Below are positions 1 through 8,161 of a stretch of DNA of 64,000 bases, one piece after another. The notes below the pieces were generated by a model, which did no database searches, was not told the DNA's origin, and worked only from the letters and a program-made list of their open reading frames with translations. Numbering within the stretch: position 1 is the stretch's first letter; every line of letters begins with the position of its first letter. The position numbers were made by a program, and so were the translations under genes. The DNA comes from MFD01275-c22 sp963705885 (lineage in GTDB: Bacteria > Actinomycetota > Actinomycetes > JACCUZ01), in the NCBI GenBank assembly GCA_963705885.1, contig OY970120.1, positions 310,001 through 374,000 of the forward strand, in the 5' to 3' direction.

Positions 1-462
1 CGTCTCGCGACGCTGTGTGATTAGTGTCTGCGCCGGTCGGGTAAGCCGGTCCCGGCGTCGGGGGGAGCCGCATCCGGGGGGTGCACGACCCGTGGGGGGA
101 CCGCCCCAGGAGGGCTCACCGGAGTCCTCCCGCACGAGAGGTCACCAACCCCCTTGAACGACACGACGCCACGCGAGCCACCGGCCTCTGCCCTGGACGG
201 GGCCCGACCAGCACGCTGACCACCAGCACATCGTGCCCACCGTCCGGTGCCTATGCCCAGCGGTGGCGTCGACTCGCCCGCCCCGACGGGGGCAGCCCAC
301 GACTTGGGACGGTTTTTGCCCGGCAAACGAGGGGTGTCGGTCAAGCCGCGCCCGGCACGAGTCCGACACATCAACTGGTCGCTGACGCCATGGGGGAACA
401 GCGGCCGACCCAGTCCCGGGCGCCTTCGGGTGCCCACACACGCAACGCAGCGAAGGAACCCC
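1..462. other. Left-edge intergenic region / 5' leader of the malectin beta-helix gene
   Basis: No convincing gene is present in this 462-base stretch. The open frames here have no recognisable product and no codon bias consistent with their neighbours. It contains G-rich runs and several short stem-forming segments, ending in a clear UUCG-tetraloop hairpin at 418-435 just before the ribosome binding site at 453-457. It probably holds the promoter and a long untranslated leader for the gene starting at 463. The promoter itself could not be assigned. Confidence 0.4.
418..435 (+). promoter_or_regulatory. UUCG-tetraloop hairpin in the leader of the malectin beta-helix gene
   Basis: The arms GGGCGCC (418-424) and GGTGCCC (429-435) pair over seven positions, with one G-U, around a TTCG loop. 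It lies 17 bases upstream of the AAGGA ribosome binding site. There is no U-tract, so a structural or regulatory leader element is more likely than an intrinsic terminator. Confidence 0.45.
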
Positions 463-2553
463 ATGCCCAGCACCCCCCGGCCCCAGGGCCACCCCGCGTT
501 CAGCCAGCAGCCCGGACGTCACCGCGGCAGCGCGGGATCCGGACGGTCGGGCGCGACGGTGCTCGCCTCCCGGATCGCGGGTCGTCGCCCAGGTAGCCGT
601 GCCCTGCGCGCCATGGCGGCCGCGACCTCGGCCGTCGTCGCGGCGGGCTTCCTCGTCGCGAACGCCTCGGCCGAGACGCCGTTCTCCCTGAACCTGGCGG
701 CAGGCCAGTCGAGCGCCTACACCGACCCGTCGGGCACCGCCTTCGGGCCCGACAAGCACTACTCGGGCGGCTCGGTGCACCGCAGCGGGGCCAGCATCCG
801 CGACACCAAGGCCGACGCCCTCTACCAGCGGCACCGCTGGGGCATGTCCGGATACAAGCTTCCCGTCGACTGCGCGGGGACCTACACGGTGACCCTGCAC
901 TTCGCCGAGACCGTGATGAGCAGGAGCGGCCGGCGCGTGTTCGGCGTCGCGGCGGAGGGCACCACCAAGATCGCCAAGCTCGACGTCTTCGCCGCTGTCG
1001 GCGTCAACCGTGCGCTGAAGCGCAGCTTCGACGTCACCGTGAAGGACGGCACGCTCAACCTCGACTTCCAACGGATCGTCGAGGACCCCATGGTCTCGGG
1101 CATCCAGGTGTCCCGGAACTCGAGCTGCTCGGGTGGGCCCGCCCCGGCACCGGCCCCGACGACGTCCACTCCGGCGCCGAGCACGAAGCCTCCGGCGCCG
1201 AGCACGCCGGCGCCCACAGCGCCGGCAGGGCAAGGCTTCTCGGACAGAGTCAATGTCGCGAGCAACTCGCCCTACACCGACGCGAGCGGCAAGGTCTGGT
1301 CGCCCGACGAAGGCTTCGTGGGCGGCACCGTGTGGCAGGGCGGGAGCACCGCCGTCGCCAACACGACGTCCGACGCGCTCTACCGCAAGCACCGCTGGGG
1401 CATGAGCGGCTACAAGATCGCCGTTCCGAAGCCCGGCAAGTACGAGGTCGACCTGCACCTGGCGGAGCTGGTCTTCACCTCCCCCGGGCGTCGGGTCTTC
1501 GACGTCACGGCGGAAGGCGCCCTGAAGCTCGACAACCTCGACGTCCTTGCCGAGGCTGGCGGGCCGGACCGAGCGCTGACCGAGACCTTCGTCGTGGACG
1601 TCCAGGACGGGACGCTCAACCTCGGTTTCAGCGCCAGCGCTGACGACCCGATGGTGTCGGGCATCGAGGTGACCACGGCCGGCGCGAGCCAGCCGGCGCC
1701 GACCACGCAGACCCCGGCGCCGACCACGCAGGCCCCGGCGCCGACCACTCCGGCTCCGGCTCCCACCACGCAGGCCCCGGCGCCGACCACTCCGGCTCCG
1801 GCTCCCACCACGCAGGCACCGCCGGCCTCGTCCGGCGGCTTCCCGAACGCCGGCAACACCGGCGTGCCGTCGGGGGTCTCGCTGACTCCCTCTGGTTCCC
1901 TCACCGTCACGCAGAACGGCGCCGTCATCGACGCCAAGGACGTAAATGGCAGCATCACCGTGCAGGCCAACAACGTGACCATCAAGCGCACTCGCATCCG
2001 CAACCCGCGGGGCATGGCCATCTGGGTCGACCCGAACAACACCGGGCTCGTGGTCGAGGACGTCGAGCTGGACGGGACGGGCAACGGCGACGCGACATCC
2101 GCTGTCGGCTACTCCAACTTCACGCTGCGGCGGGTGCACATCCACCACTACGGCGAGGGACCCGCCGCGAACGGCAACGTCCTCATCGAGGACAGCTACA
2201 TGCACAGCTTCACGAACTTCATCAGCCAGGGGGCGCACCAGGACGGCATCCAGATGGAGTGGGGCAGCAACCAGACGGTCCGCCACAACACCATCCTGAT
2301 GAACGTCGACGGAGCCAACTCGGCGATCTGGGTGTCGGCCGGAAATGCCCACAGCAACATCGTCATCAAGGACAACCTCGTCGCCGGTGCGTCCTACAGC
2401 CTCGGACTGGGCAACCAGGCCTCGGCCACGGGCAACCGCATCTCCACGATGTTCTATCCCAAGGGTGGCTACTACGGGCCGTTCACCTACGTGGGCGGCA
2501 GCGCCTCGCGGTCGGGCAACGTCTTCCACGAGTCGGGGCAGCCGGCGAACTGA
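463..2553 (+). CDS. Secreted protein with two malectin-like domains and a C-terminal right-handed beta-helix domain
   Basis: This is a 696-residue exported protein. An ATG at 463 follows AAGGA at 453-457. An upstream in-frame ATG at 247 would add an implausible leader. Residues 1-70 form a long basic N-region, a hydrophobic stretch and an ASA cleavage site (about residue 70). Malectin-like carbohydrate-binding domains occupy about 75-216 and 259-403; both carry the RHRWGMSGYK and DPMVSGI signatures. Pro/Thr-rich linkers at about 226-255 and 409-455 separate the domains. Residues 458-692 are a parallel beta-helix (ANNVTIKRTR, AHQDGIQMEWG, NMDGANS-like rungs) of the pectate-lyase fold. The C-terminal domain is closely paralogous to the product of 9528-10448. 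By family, such proteins bind or cleave/epimerise polysaccharide. I infer an extracellular glycan-processing or glycan-anchoring role for the adjoining exopolysaccharide cluster; the exact activity is unknown. Confidence 0.85.
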   Translation: MPSTPRPQGHPAFSQQPGRHRGSAGSGRSGATVLASRIAGRRPGSRALRAMAAATSAVVAAGFLVANASAETPFSLNLAAGQSSAYTDPSGTAFGPDKHYSGGSVHRSGASIRDTKADALYQRHRWGMSGYKLPVDCAGTYTVTLHFAETVMSRSGRRVFGVAAEGTTKIAKLDVFAAVGVNRALKRSFDVTVKDGTLNLDFQRIVEDPMVSGIQVSRNSSCSGGPAPAPAPTTSTPAPSTKPPAPSTPAPTAPAGQGFSDRVNVASNSPYTDASGKVWSPDEGFVGGTVWQGGSTAVANTTSDALYRKHRWGMSGYKIAVPKPGKYEVDLHLAELVFTSPGRRVFDVTAEGALKLDNLDVLAEAGGPDRALTETFVVDVQDGTLNLGFSASADDPMVSGIEVTTAGASQPAPTTQTPAPTTQAPAPTTPAPAPTTQAPAPTTPAPAPTTQAPPASSGGFPNAGNTGVPSGVSLTPSGSLTVTQNGAVIDAKDVNGSITVQANNVTIKRTRIRNPRGMAIWVDPNNTGLVVEDVELDGTGNGDATSAVGYSNFTLRRVHIHHYGEGPAANGNVLIEDSYMHSFTNFISQGAHQDGIQMEWGSNQTVRHNTILMNVDGANSAIWVSAGNAHSNIVIKDNLVAGASYSLGLGNQASATGNRISTMFYPKGGYYGPFTYVGGSASRSGNVFHESGQPAN
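1732..1815 (+). repeat. Two perfect 42-bp tandem repeats encoding a Pro/Thr linker
   Basis: Units at 1732-1773 and 1774-1815 are identical and encode 14 residues of the APAPTTPAPAPTTQ type. They are preceded by shorter related copies of the CCGGCGCCGACCACGCAG type from about 1693. They extend the linker between the second malectin domain and the beta-helix. Nucleotide identity implies recent slippage or duplication, so linker length is likely to vary between strains. Confidence 0.85.
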
Positions 2554-2574
2554 CGGAGCAGACCGCCGTGATCC

Positions 2575-2616
2575 ATGACGCCGGGCCGGCACCGACAGGT
2601 GCCGGCCCTGCGTCAT
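2575..2616. terminator. Bidirectional intrinsic terminator hairpin
   Basis: A perfect 11-bp stem (GGGCCGGCACC at 2583-2593, GGTGCCGGCCC at 2598-2608) surrounds a GACA loop. Seven more outer pairs (ATGACGC at 2575-2581 with GCGTCAT at 2610-2616) follow after one mismatch. It lies between the convergent genes ending at 2553 and 2619 and has no strong U-tract, as is usual in high-GC actinobacteria. Confidence 0.75.
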
Positions 2617-2618
2617 CT

Positions 2619-3794
2619 CTAGCCGTCCCCCGCCGTCGGCCGCGTGGCGCGGGCTCGGTCGTAGATGTCGACGAGCTCGCGCCCTGCCCCGGACCAGTCG
2701 AGGTCGCCGCGGTGGGCCAGGCACGCGGCGCGCATCCTCTCGTACGTGCCAGGGACGGACAGAGCCCGCAGATGCCTGGTCAGCGCATCGCCGTCCCCCG
2801 ACGGATGCACGAAGCCCTGCACGCCATCGGTGAGCACGGCCCCCGCCGCGTCCGACACCAGGGGGACGCAGCCCACGGCCTGTGCCTCGTAGGTCACCAG
2901 TGCGCTGCCCTCCTCGAATGACGGCAACATCAGGGCGTGCGACTCGCGCATCAGCGCCGCGGTGTCGTCCACGAAGCCCATGTAACGCACCGACGGGTGG
3001 TCCATCAGGTGGGCCACGTGCCGCTCGTAGCCGGGGTGGAAGCCGCCGGAGATCGTCAGCCGCCCCGCGGCGGCGAGCCCCGACGCATGCCAGGCCTCGA
3101 GTGCCACGTGGAGCCCCTTGCGCGGCTCGCAGCGACCGATGAACGCGGCCGAGAACGGCACCGGCTCGAGCGGTCCGGATCGCGGCCGGAACCCCTCCAC
3201 GTCGCAGCCGTACCGGTGCAGGTAGAGCTTCTGCTCGGGAACAGCACGCGCCACGAAGGTGAGGCGGGCAACCTCCGACGGCACGAGGAGCACGTCGGCA
3301 AGCTCGTACTCCTCGGACTCGAGCGCGAGGCGGCCCCGGTCCGGCCGGTGCGAGTAGCCGCGGGGCAACGGCACCTGCATGTCTCGGTGGAGCCGCGCGA
3401 CGACGTCGTATGCGTGCCCCGTGTGGGAGTTGGGTACCTCGCGCACGCCGAGGACGCCCGACCGGCGCGCTGCGGCCAGGCTGTTCCGAGCGGCGAGCGG
3501 CCAGGCGTGGAGGACGTCCCAGCGGGCGGGTGTTGTCCCGACCAGCCGGGCGACCCTCCGGTCGTGGTAGCGCCAGGCCCTCTCCACGCCGACCGCCCGG
3601 TGCGGAACCCGCTGCCCACCGGCGACCATCGTCTCCACGACCCCCGCGACACCCTCGACGGGCACGGCCAGGCTGGTGCAGACCACCGTCACTTCGGCAC
3701 CCGCGAGCGTCAGCGCCCTGACCTGGGCGAGCGCCGTCGTCCCGATGCCCGGCGATCCGAGCGGGTGCGGAAAGCTGTAGAGGACGCGCGTCAA
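2619..3794 (-). CDS. GT4-family glycosyltransferase
   Basis: This is a 391-residue cytosolic or membrane-peripheral retaining glycosyltransferase with two Rossmann lobes (GT-B fold). The N-terminal lobe starts with a SFPHPLGSPGIG segment. The C-terminal lobe has a FIGRCEPRKGLHVALEAW segment and a donor-binding E-rich motif (PSFEEGSALVTYEA, about residue 287) typical of family GT4. The likely start is TTG at 3794 with AGAGGG about eight bases upstream. It is last in a three-gene minus-strand run (5878 to 2619) and follows the FkbM methyltransferase gene by 12 bases. It presumably adds one sugar to the lipid-linked repeat unit. Donor and acceptor cannot be read from sequence. Confidence 0.85.
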   Translation of the reverse strand: MTRVLYSFPHPLGSPGIGTTALAQVRALTLAGAEVTVVCTSLAVPVEGVAGVVETMVAGGQRVPHRAVGVERAWRYHDRRVARLVGTTPARWDVLHAWPLAARNSLAAARRSGVLGVREVPNSHTGHAYDVVARLHRDMQVPLPRGYSHRPDRGRLALESEEYELADVLLVPSEVARLTFVARAVPEQKLYLHRYGCDVEGFRPRSGPLEPVPFSAAFIGRCEPRKGLHVALEAWHASGLAAAGRLTISGGFHPGYERHVAHLMDHPSVRYMGFVDDTAALMRESHALMLPSFEEGSALVTYEAQAVGCVPLVSDAAGAVLTDGVQGFVHPSGDGDALTRHLRALSVPGTYERMRAACLAHRGDLDWSGAGRELVDIYDRARATRPTAGDG

Positions 3795-3806
3795 CCGAGC
3801 GGCCCT

Positions 3807-4640
3807 CTACGCTCCGCGGCGAACGGACAGCGTGGCGACCTCGCACCCGAAGTCCGGCGCCCGTTGCACCTGCACGACGGTCGGAGCGACGCCGTTCCGG
3901 TGAAGGGCAGCGACCAGCGACTGGGTGGTGTAGTCACCGTGGCACTCGACGGCCGCGACCCGCACCCGGTCGACCCAGTCGGCGCACTCCGCGAACAGCT
4001 CCTCCTCGGCGCCCTCGATGTCACACTTCAGGACGTCGACGGGAGCATCACCTAGGTGCCGCAGCACGACATCCATCGTCACCACGTCGGCGTCACCCGG
4101 CTGTCCGTCCTCGACGTCGTGCATGGCGAAACTGAATTCCTTGTTGTGGCTGGTCAACGCCACCTGCCTGCTCCACCCTCCGACGCAGGCAGGCACAACG
4201 ACGCTGCGGTCCTCGAAGTCCGACAGGTTGCGCCGGGCCACCTCGAGGTTCGACGCCTCCGGCTCGACGCAGACCACCGAGGCCTCCGGGAAGCGGTGGA
4301 GGAACCAACGGGCCGAGAGACCGCAGTTCGCGCCGAGGTCGACGACCCAGCGGACGGGCGCTGTCACCAGACGGGCGACGGGCTCGTAGGTCGCACCGTG
4401 GGAGAGCTCGTCGAGCACCGAGATGTCGCTCGTGTGGCTGCGCAGGTGGACGTTCCTCCCGAAGCTGTGCAGGTCGACCACGATCGTCTTCGGGCGGGGG
4501 CACACGAGGCGGCCTACCTTGCTAAGGCTCAAGCGCACCTGCATGAGCCTCAGGAAGACGGGGAGCGAGGTGCTCTCCCGCCACAAGGCTCGGGTCTCAC
4601 CCGTCCACATCGCCAGGTGGCGCCCCACGGACCGTGTCAT
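3807..4640 (-). CDS. FkbM-family SAM-dependent methyltransferase
   Basis: The 277-residue protein has a class I methyltransferase core: VVDLGANCGLS (motif I, about residue 98), VCVEPEASN (motif II) and VLKCDIEGAEEELF (about residue 200), the FkbM signature. FkbM proteins methylate hydroxyl groups, often of sugars. Here O-methylation of a glycan sugar is the likely role. Its ATG at 4640 overlaps the stop of the upstream glycosyltransferase gene by four bases (ATGA), so translation is probably coupled. A second FkbM gene lies at 16503-17318. Confidence 0.85.
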   Translation of the reverse strand: MTRSVGRHLAMWTGETRALWRESTSLPVFLRLMQVRLSLSKVGRLVCPRPKTIVVDLHSFGRNVHLRSHTSDISVLDELSHGATYEPVARLVTAPVRWVVDLGANCGLSARWFLHRFPEASVVCVEPEASNLEVARRNLSDFEDRSVVVPACVGGWSRQVALTSHNKEFSFAMHDVEDGQPGDADVVTMDVVLRHLGDAPVDVLKCDIEGAEEELFAECADWVDRVRVAAVECHGDYTTQSLVAALHRNGVAPTVVQVQRAPDFGCEVATLSVRRGA

Positions 4641-5878
4641 CGGTGCTCCGCGCCCGAGAACGCCTGGTCGCCCTGGGGAGTCGCACGGCGCTCCAGGCCG
4701 AGCAGCGCCGCCATCTGGTCGCCACGATGCCGCCAGTCGTGACGCCTGGCGAAACCACGTCGAAGATCCCTGTGCGTCTGTTGGTCACGGGGCTCGGAGA
4801 GCAGGCCGGCGACGGCGTCGGCGAACTCCTCGCGGCCGGTGGCGGGGGTGATGAGGTCGGTGTCGAGGTGATGCAGGTAGGGCAAGCGGGTCGACACGAC
4901 CGGCAGCCCGGCTGCCAGGTACTCCAGCGCCTTCAACGGCGAGCTCGCCCTGTTGAAGTCGCTGTCCTCGTACGGCACGAGCCCCACGTCGACCACCTTC
5001 AAGTACGAGGGAAGGTCCGCGAAGGCCCTCGGTCCGACCCACTGGACGTTCGGCAGCGCAAGAAGGGCCTCCATCTCGTGCATGGCAAAGGTCAGCTGCC
5101 TCGGACCTACCAGCAAGAGCGACGTGCCTCGCTCGGCCACGGCCGTGAGCAACGTGATGTCGATGCGATGAGACAGGTGTCCCACGAAACCGGCGATCGG
5201 TCGGGACAAGGTCACGTCTCTGGGCGCCGGCACGTGGTCGGGGTCCGCGTAGTTGCTCGTGTCGACACCGTTGGGGATGACGACAGGAGAGACCGCGGCC
5301 ATGGCACGCCACTTGTTGGCAAGCCCGTCGGTCACCGCGACCACGTCGGTGGCTTCATCGAGCTGGGCGCGCTCCCGCCGGACCAACCAGGCCGTCTGAA
5401 GGTTCAGGATCTCGGCCCCGGCGACGAAGTCGTCCGTGCCGTAGAGCACCCGTCGGCGCTCTCCGAAGACCCCGAAGAGGGGTTCCAGGGATACGACAAC
5501 GACACCGTGGACGTCCGCGCCAAGCCGCCGCGCAGCACGACGCATGGCCCTTCTCGTGAACGCGACAGTGACTCTGCGAACCCCCGGACGACCCTTTCCG
5601 GGAGGTGCCAGCGGAGTGAGCCGGGCTATCCGGGGCGCGACCATACGGAGTCTCGGCCCGCGCAGGAGATGTCTCAGCTCGGGGTGTCGCAGGGGGGTCA
5701 GCCAGGACACGGGCGGGTCCACATACAGGACCGTGGCGTCCCGTGACAGGGACTTCGCCATGTGCTGGTCGGGCATCGGGGCGGCGTCCCACCAGGTGCC
5801 CGCGCAGATCACGACCGTCTGCGACCAGTCGTCCGACTGACCGTGCAGCGGAGCACGGCGTTCTCGCTTCCGTCCCAT
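4637..5878 (-). CDS. Glycosyltransferase of the GT1/GT4 (TuaH-like) type
   Basis: The 413-residue protein has a GT-B glycosyltransferase architecture. The N-lobe has CAGTWWDAAPMPDQH and LYVDPP segments, and the middle has VVIPNGVDTSNY. The C-lobe has a FVGHLSHRIDI segment and ends in a SSPLKALEYLAAGLPVVST motif resembling teichuronic-acid-type transferases. I chose ATG at 5878, with GGGGGAGG directly upstream and a TACCAT -10 box at 5895-5900. Longer in-frame starts give a low-complexity N-terminus. It is the first gene of the minus-strand trio and is divergent from the epimerase gene at 6059. Substrate unknown. Confidence 0.8.
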   Translation of the reverse strand: MGRKRERRAPLHGQSDDWSQTVVICAGTWWDAAPMPDQHMAKSLSRDATVLYVDPPVSWLTPLRHPELRHLLRGPRLRMVAPRIARLTPLAPPGKGRPGVRRVTVAFTRRAMRRAARRLGADVHGVVVVSLEPLFGVFGERRRVLYGTDDFVAGAEILNLQTAWLVRRERAQLDEATDVVAVTDGLANKWRAMAAVSPVVIPNGVDTSNYADPDHVPAPRDVTLSRPIAGFVGHLSHRIDITLLTAVAERGTSLLLVGPRQLTFAMHEMEALLALPNVQWVGPRAFADLPSYLKVVDVGLVPYEDSDFNRASSPLKALEYLAAGLPVVSTRLPYLHHLDTDLITPATGREEFADAVAGLLSEPRDQQTHRDLRRGFARRHDWRHRGDQMAALLGLERRATPQGDQAFSGAEHR

Positions 5879-5894
5879 GGCCTCCCCCGGCGCG

Positions 5895-5900
5895 ATGGTA
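5895..5900 (-). promoter_or_regulatory. Candidate -10 box (TACCAT) for the 5878-2619 operon
   Basis: TACCAT on the minus strand ends 17 bases before the ATG at 5878, predicting a short leader that just includes the GGGGGAGG ribosome binding site. No clear -35 is visible. Confidence 0.4.
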
Positions 5901-5993
5901 GTCGGCAGCACGCCCGTGCCGCGGGGCCTCGGGGCAGATTGACCTGACGGCGGACAACTTCTGCGAACCGCGGACACAACCTCGGTGAGCCAT

Positions 5994-5999
5994 TAGCGT
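5994..5999 (+). promoter_or_regulatory. Candidate -10 box (TAGCGT) for the 6059 operon
   Basis: TAGCGT lies about 60 bases upstream of the TTG start at 6059 in the divergent intergenic region 5879-6058. It predicts a leader of roughly 50 bases containing the GGGGGAGG site at 6043-6050. The -35 element is not obvious. Confidence 0.35.
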
Positions 6000-6058
6000 T
6001 TTCCGGGGGAGTCCGCCAGACGCTCACGCTGCGGTCCAGCCAGGGGGAGGAAACCACT

Positions 6059-7168
6059 TTGCGCACACTTGTCACCGGAGGCCTCGGCTTCATCGGCTCG
6101 CATCTCGTTCATCGACTGCTGGCGCAGGGGGACGAGGTCGTCATCCTGGACAGCGTCGAGGAGCAAGTGCATGGCGGCGGCGCACCGAGCGTCCCCGACG
6201 GTGTCACCCTCGTCGAGGGGGATGTCGCCGACGCGGCCGCCGCGAGCCGAGCCCTGGAGCGCGTGGACCGCGTCGTCCACCTGGCCGCCGTGGTGGGTGT
6301 CGGCCAGTCGATGTACGAGATCGAGCGCTATGTCCGAAAGAACACCCAGGCAACCGCGTCGTTCCTCGAGCGGGTGATCGCTGCGCGCGATCACGTGCGC
6401 CGGCTCGTGGTCGCGTCGTCCATGTCGATCTACGGCGAGGGCGAGTACGTCTGCGATGCCGATGGCCATGTTGCGCCCGGTCCGAGGTCCGAGGCACAGC
6501 TGCAGGGGAGGGACTGGGAGGTCCACTGCCCGCAGTGCGATGCGCATGTCCAGCCGGTCGGGACACGCGAGACCAAACCGCTCATACCGACCTCGATCTA
6601 CGCGATCACCAAGCGTGACCACGAGGAGCTGGCGCTCGTCACCGGCTCGGCCTACGGCATCCCGACTGTCGCGCTGCGCTTCTTCAACGTCTACGGACCG
6701 GGGCAGGCTCTGTCGAACCCGTACACGGGAGTGGCCGCGATTTTCGCCTCGAGACTGCTCAACGGGAACGCACCGCTGATCTTCGAGGACGGCGGGCAGG
6801 CACGTGACTTCATCCATGTGTCCGACATCGTCGAAGGCCTCACCGCGGCGCTTACCGCCGACGACGCGACGGGACGGTCGCTCAACCTGGGCACGGGTCG
6901 GACCTCGACCGTCCTCGACGTCTCGCGCGCCCTGGCCACTGGGCTGGGCATGGACGTCGAGCCGGTGCTGAACAACCAATATCGCGCGGGTGACATCCGG
7001 CATTGCTACGCCGACACCTCGGCGGCCGAGAAGTACCTCGACTTCCGGGCAAAGGTGACGCTCGAGGACGGCATGGGCGACCTGGTGAGGTGGTTGGCCG
7101 ACCAGGAGGCGACGGACAACGTGGCGCAGGCGACCGACCAGCTGTCCAGTCGTGGCTTGGCGAGGTAA
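6059..7168 (+). CDS. NAD-dependent nucleotide-sugar epimerase/dehydratase (dTDP-rhamnose 4-epimerase-like SDR)
   Basis: The 369-residue extended SDR has TGGLGFIGSH at residues 6-15 for NAD and a YAITK catalytic pair (Tyr181, Lys185). An unusual insert at about residues 130-172 carries Cys132 and a CPQC pair (157-160), which may bind a metal. This Cys-bearing insert is known in a subfamily often annotated as dTDP-L-rhamnose 4-epimerase. The start is TTG at 6059 with GGGGGAGG nine bases upstream. It leads a plus-strand run of epimerase, GT2, ligase and beta-helix genes. It interconverts a nucleotide sugar in the cytosol, but the substrate is not certain. Confidence 0.8.
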   Translation: MRTLVTGGLGFIGSHLVHRLLAQGDEVVILDSVEEQVHGGGAPSVPDGVTLVEGDVADAAAASRALERVDRVVHLAAVVGVGQSMYEIERYVRKNTQATASFLERVIAARDHVRRLVVASSMSIYGEGEYVCDADGHVAPGPRSEAQLQGRDWEVHCPQCDAHVQPVGTRETKPLIPTSIYAITKRDHEELALVTGSAYGIPTVALRFFNVYGPGQALSNPYTGVAAIFASRLLNGNAPLIFEDGGQARDFIHVSDIVEGLTAALTADDATGRSLNLGTGRTSTVLDVSRALATGLGMDVEPVLNNQYRAGDIRHCYADTSAAEKYLDFRAKVTLEDGMGDLVRWLADQEATDNVAQATDQLSSRGLAR

Positions 7169-7170
7169 CA

Positions 7171-8139
7171 GTGACTTCCCTGGCCATCCTGATCGTGTCG
7201 ACGAACGAGGCGCACTGGCTGCGGCCATGCCTCACCTCGGTCTACGAGCACGCGGGGGACATCGACCTGGACGTCGTCGTCGCCGACAACTGCTCGACCG
7301 ACGGCACCAGGGAGCTCGTCGAGTCGGAGTTTCCGAAAGCGCGAGTGGTCACATGCCCCAACCGGGGCTTCGCCCACGGCAACAACACCGCCTACTTCGC
7401 GACAACGGCGCCGTACGTCCTCTACCTGAACCCGGACACGGAGATTCTCGAGGGCACGTTCGCTGACTTGGTGACGGAGCTCGAGCGTCGGCCGACCGTG
7501 GGCCTGGTCGGGGTCAAGCAGCGAATCTCCAGCGGTCGGCTCCACCCGACGATTCGGCGCTTTCCGACCGTCACGAGGATGTTCTTCGAGTCCATCGGCT
7601 CCGAACGCCTGCCCGTTCTCGCCAACCACGGCTGCCGTGTGACCGATCTGAGCGTCTACGAGCGTGAGGTGCCCTGCGACTGGACCTCGGGGTCCTTCAT
7701 GCTCGCCCGGCGGGAGGCGGTCGAGTCCGCCGGCCTGCTCGACGAGCGCTTCTTCATCTACCTGGAGGAGACGGACTTCTGTCTGCGCATCCGCCAGGCT
7801 GGCTGGGACGTTCGGCACCTCCCGCACATGACCATCCTCCATCACTTCGACAAGGCCGGTTTCAGCGAACGCATGGCCGCTCAGGACGCCTACGCCTGGC
7901 GGCAGTACATGGCCAAGCACTTCAGCCGTACCCAGCGGATCGGCGGGACTGCCGCGCTCGTCATACGGTTCGGCCTCCGCGCAACGTTCGGTGGACGGGA
8001 CAAGCAGCGCAATCAGGAGCGACGGAGGGCCGCGCGAGCGAGCATCGGAACCCTGCTCGGAACCCGTCAGCCACCGTTCGGAGAACCTCCCCAACAAGCG
8101 CTGATACCCCGCGAGGAGTCGCGAGTCGGCGCCAGCTGA
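7171..8139 (+). CDS. GT2-family glycosyltransferase, rhamnosyltransferase (WbbL)-like
   Basis: The 322-residue GT-A-fold protein starts at GTG 7171, two bases after the epimerase stop. Motifs seen are ILIVSTNEAHWL at the N-terminus, VVVADNCSTDGT, NRGFAHGNN, LNPDTEI (DXD-like metal/donor site, about residue 90), and a C-terminal acceptor region with CDWTSGSFMLARR and LEETDFCLRI. This arrangement matches WbbL/RfbN-type rhamnosyltransferases. It likely transfers rhamnose or a related 6-deoxy sugar during repeat-unit assembly on undecaprenyl phosphate at the inner face of the membrane. Confidence 0.85.
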   Translation: MTSLAILIVSTNEAHWLRPCLTSVYEHAGDIDLDVVVADNCSTDGTRELVESEFPKARVVTCPNRGFAHGNNTAYFATTAPYVLYLNPDTEILEGTFADLVTELERRPTVGLVGVKQRISSGRLHPTIRRFPTVTRMFFESIGSERLPVLANHGCRVTDLSVYEREVPCDWTSGSFMLARREAVESAGLLDERFFIYLEETDFCLRIRQAGWDVRHLPHMTILHHFDKAGFSERMAAQDAYAWRQYMAKHFSRTQRIGGTAALVIRFGLRATFGGRDKQRNQERRRAARASIGTLLGTRQPPFGEPPQQALIPREESRVGAS

Positions 8140-8161
8140 CGACGCAGATCGGGCCTAGCAC

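Noticed and set aside
1..462. Possible c-di-AMP (ydaO-type) riboswitch before the malectin gene
   Set aside because: GGGGGAGCC followed by GGGGGGTGCAC near 60-95 and a CCGACA segment near 363 recall the motif, but the spacing is far too long and the conserved 3' segment does not match.
142..3846. 1234-residue open frame on the minus strand
   Set aside because: It runs antisense to the malectin gene and out of frame with the glycosyltransferase gene. The translation is Arg/Ala/Gly-rich without domains, as expected of high-GC shadows.
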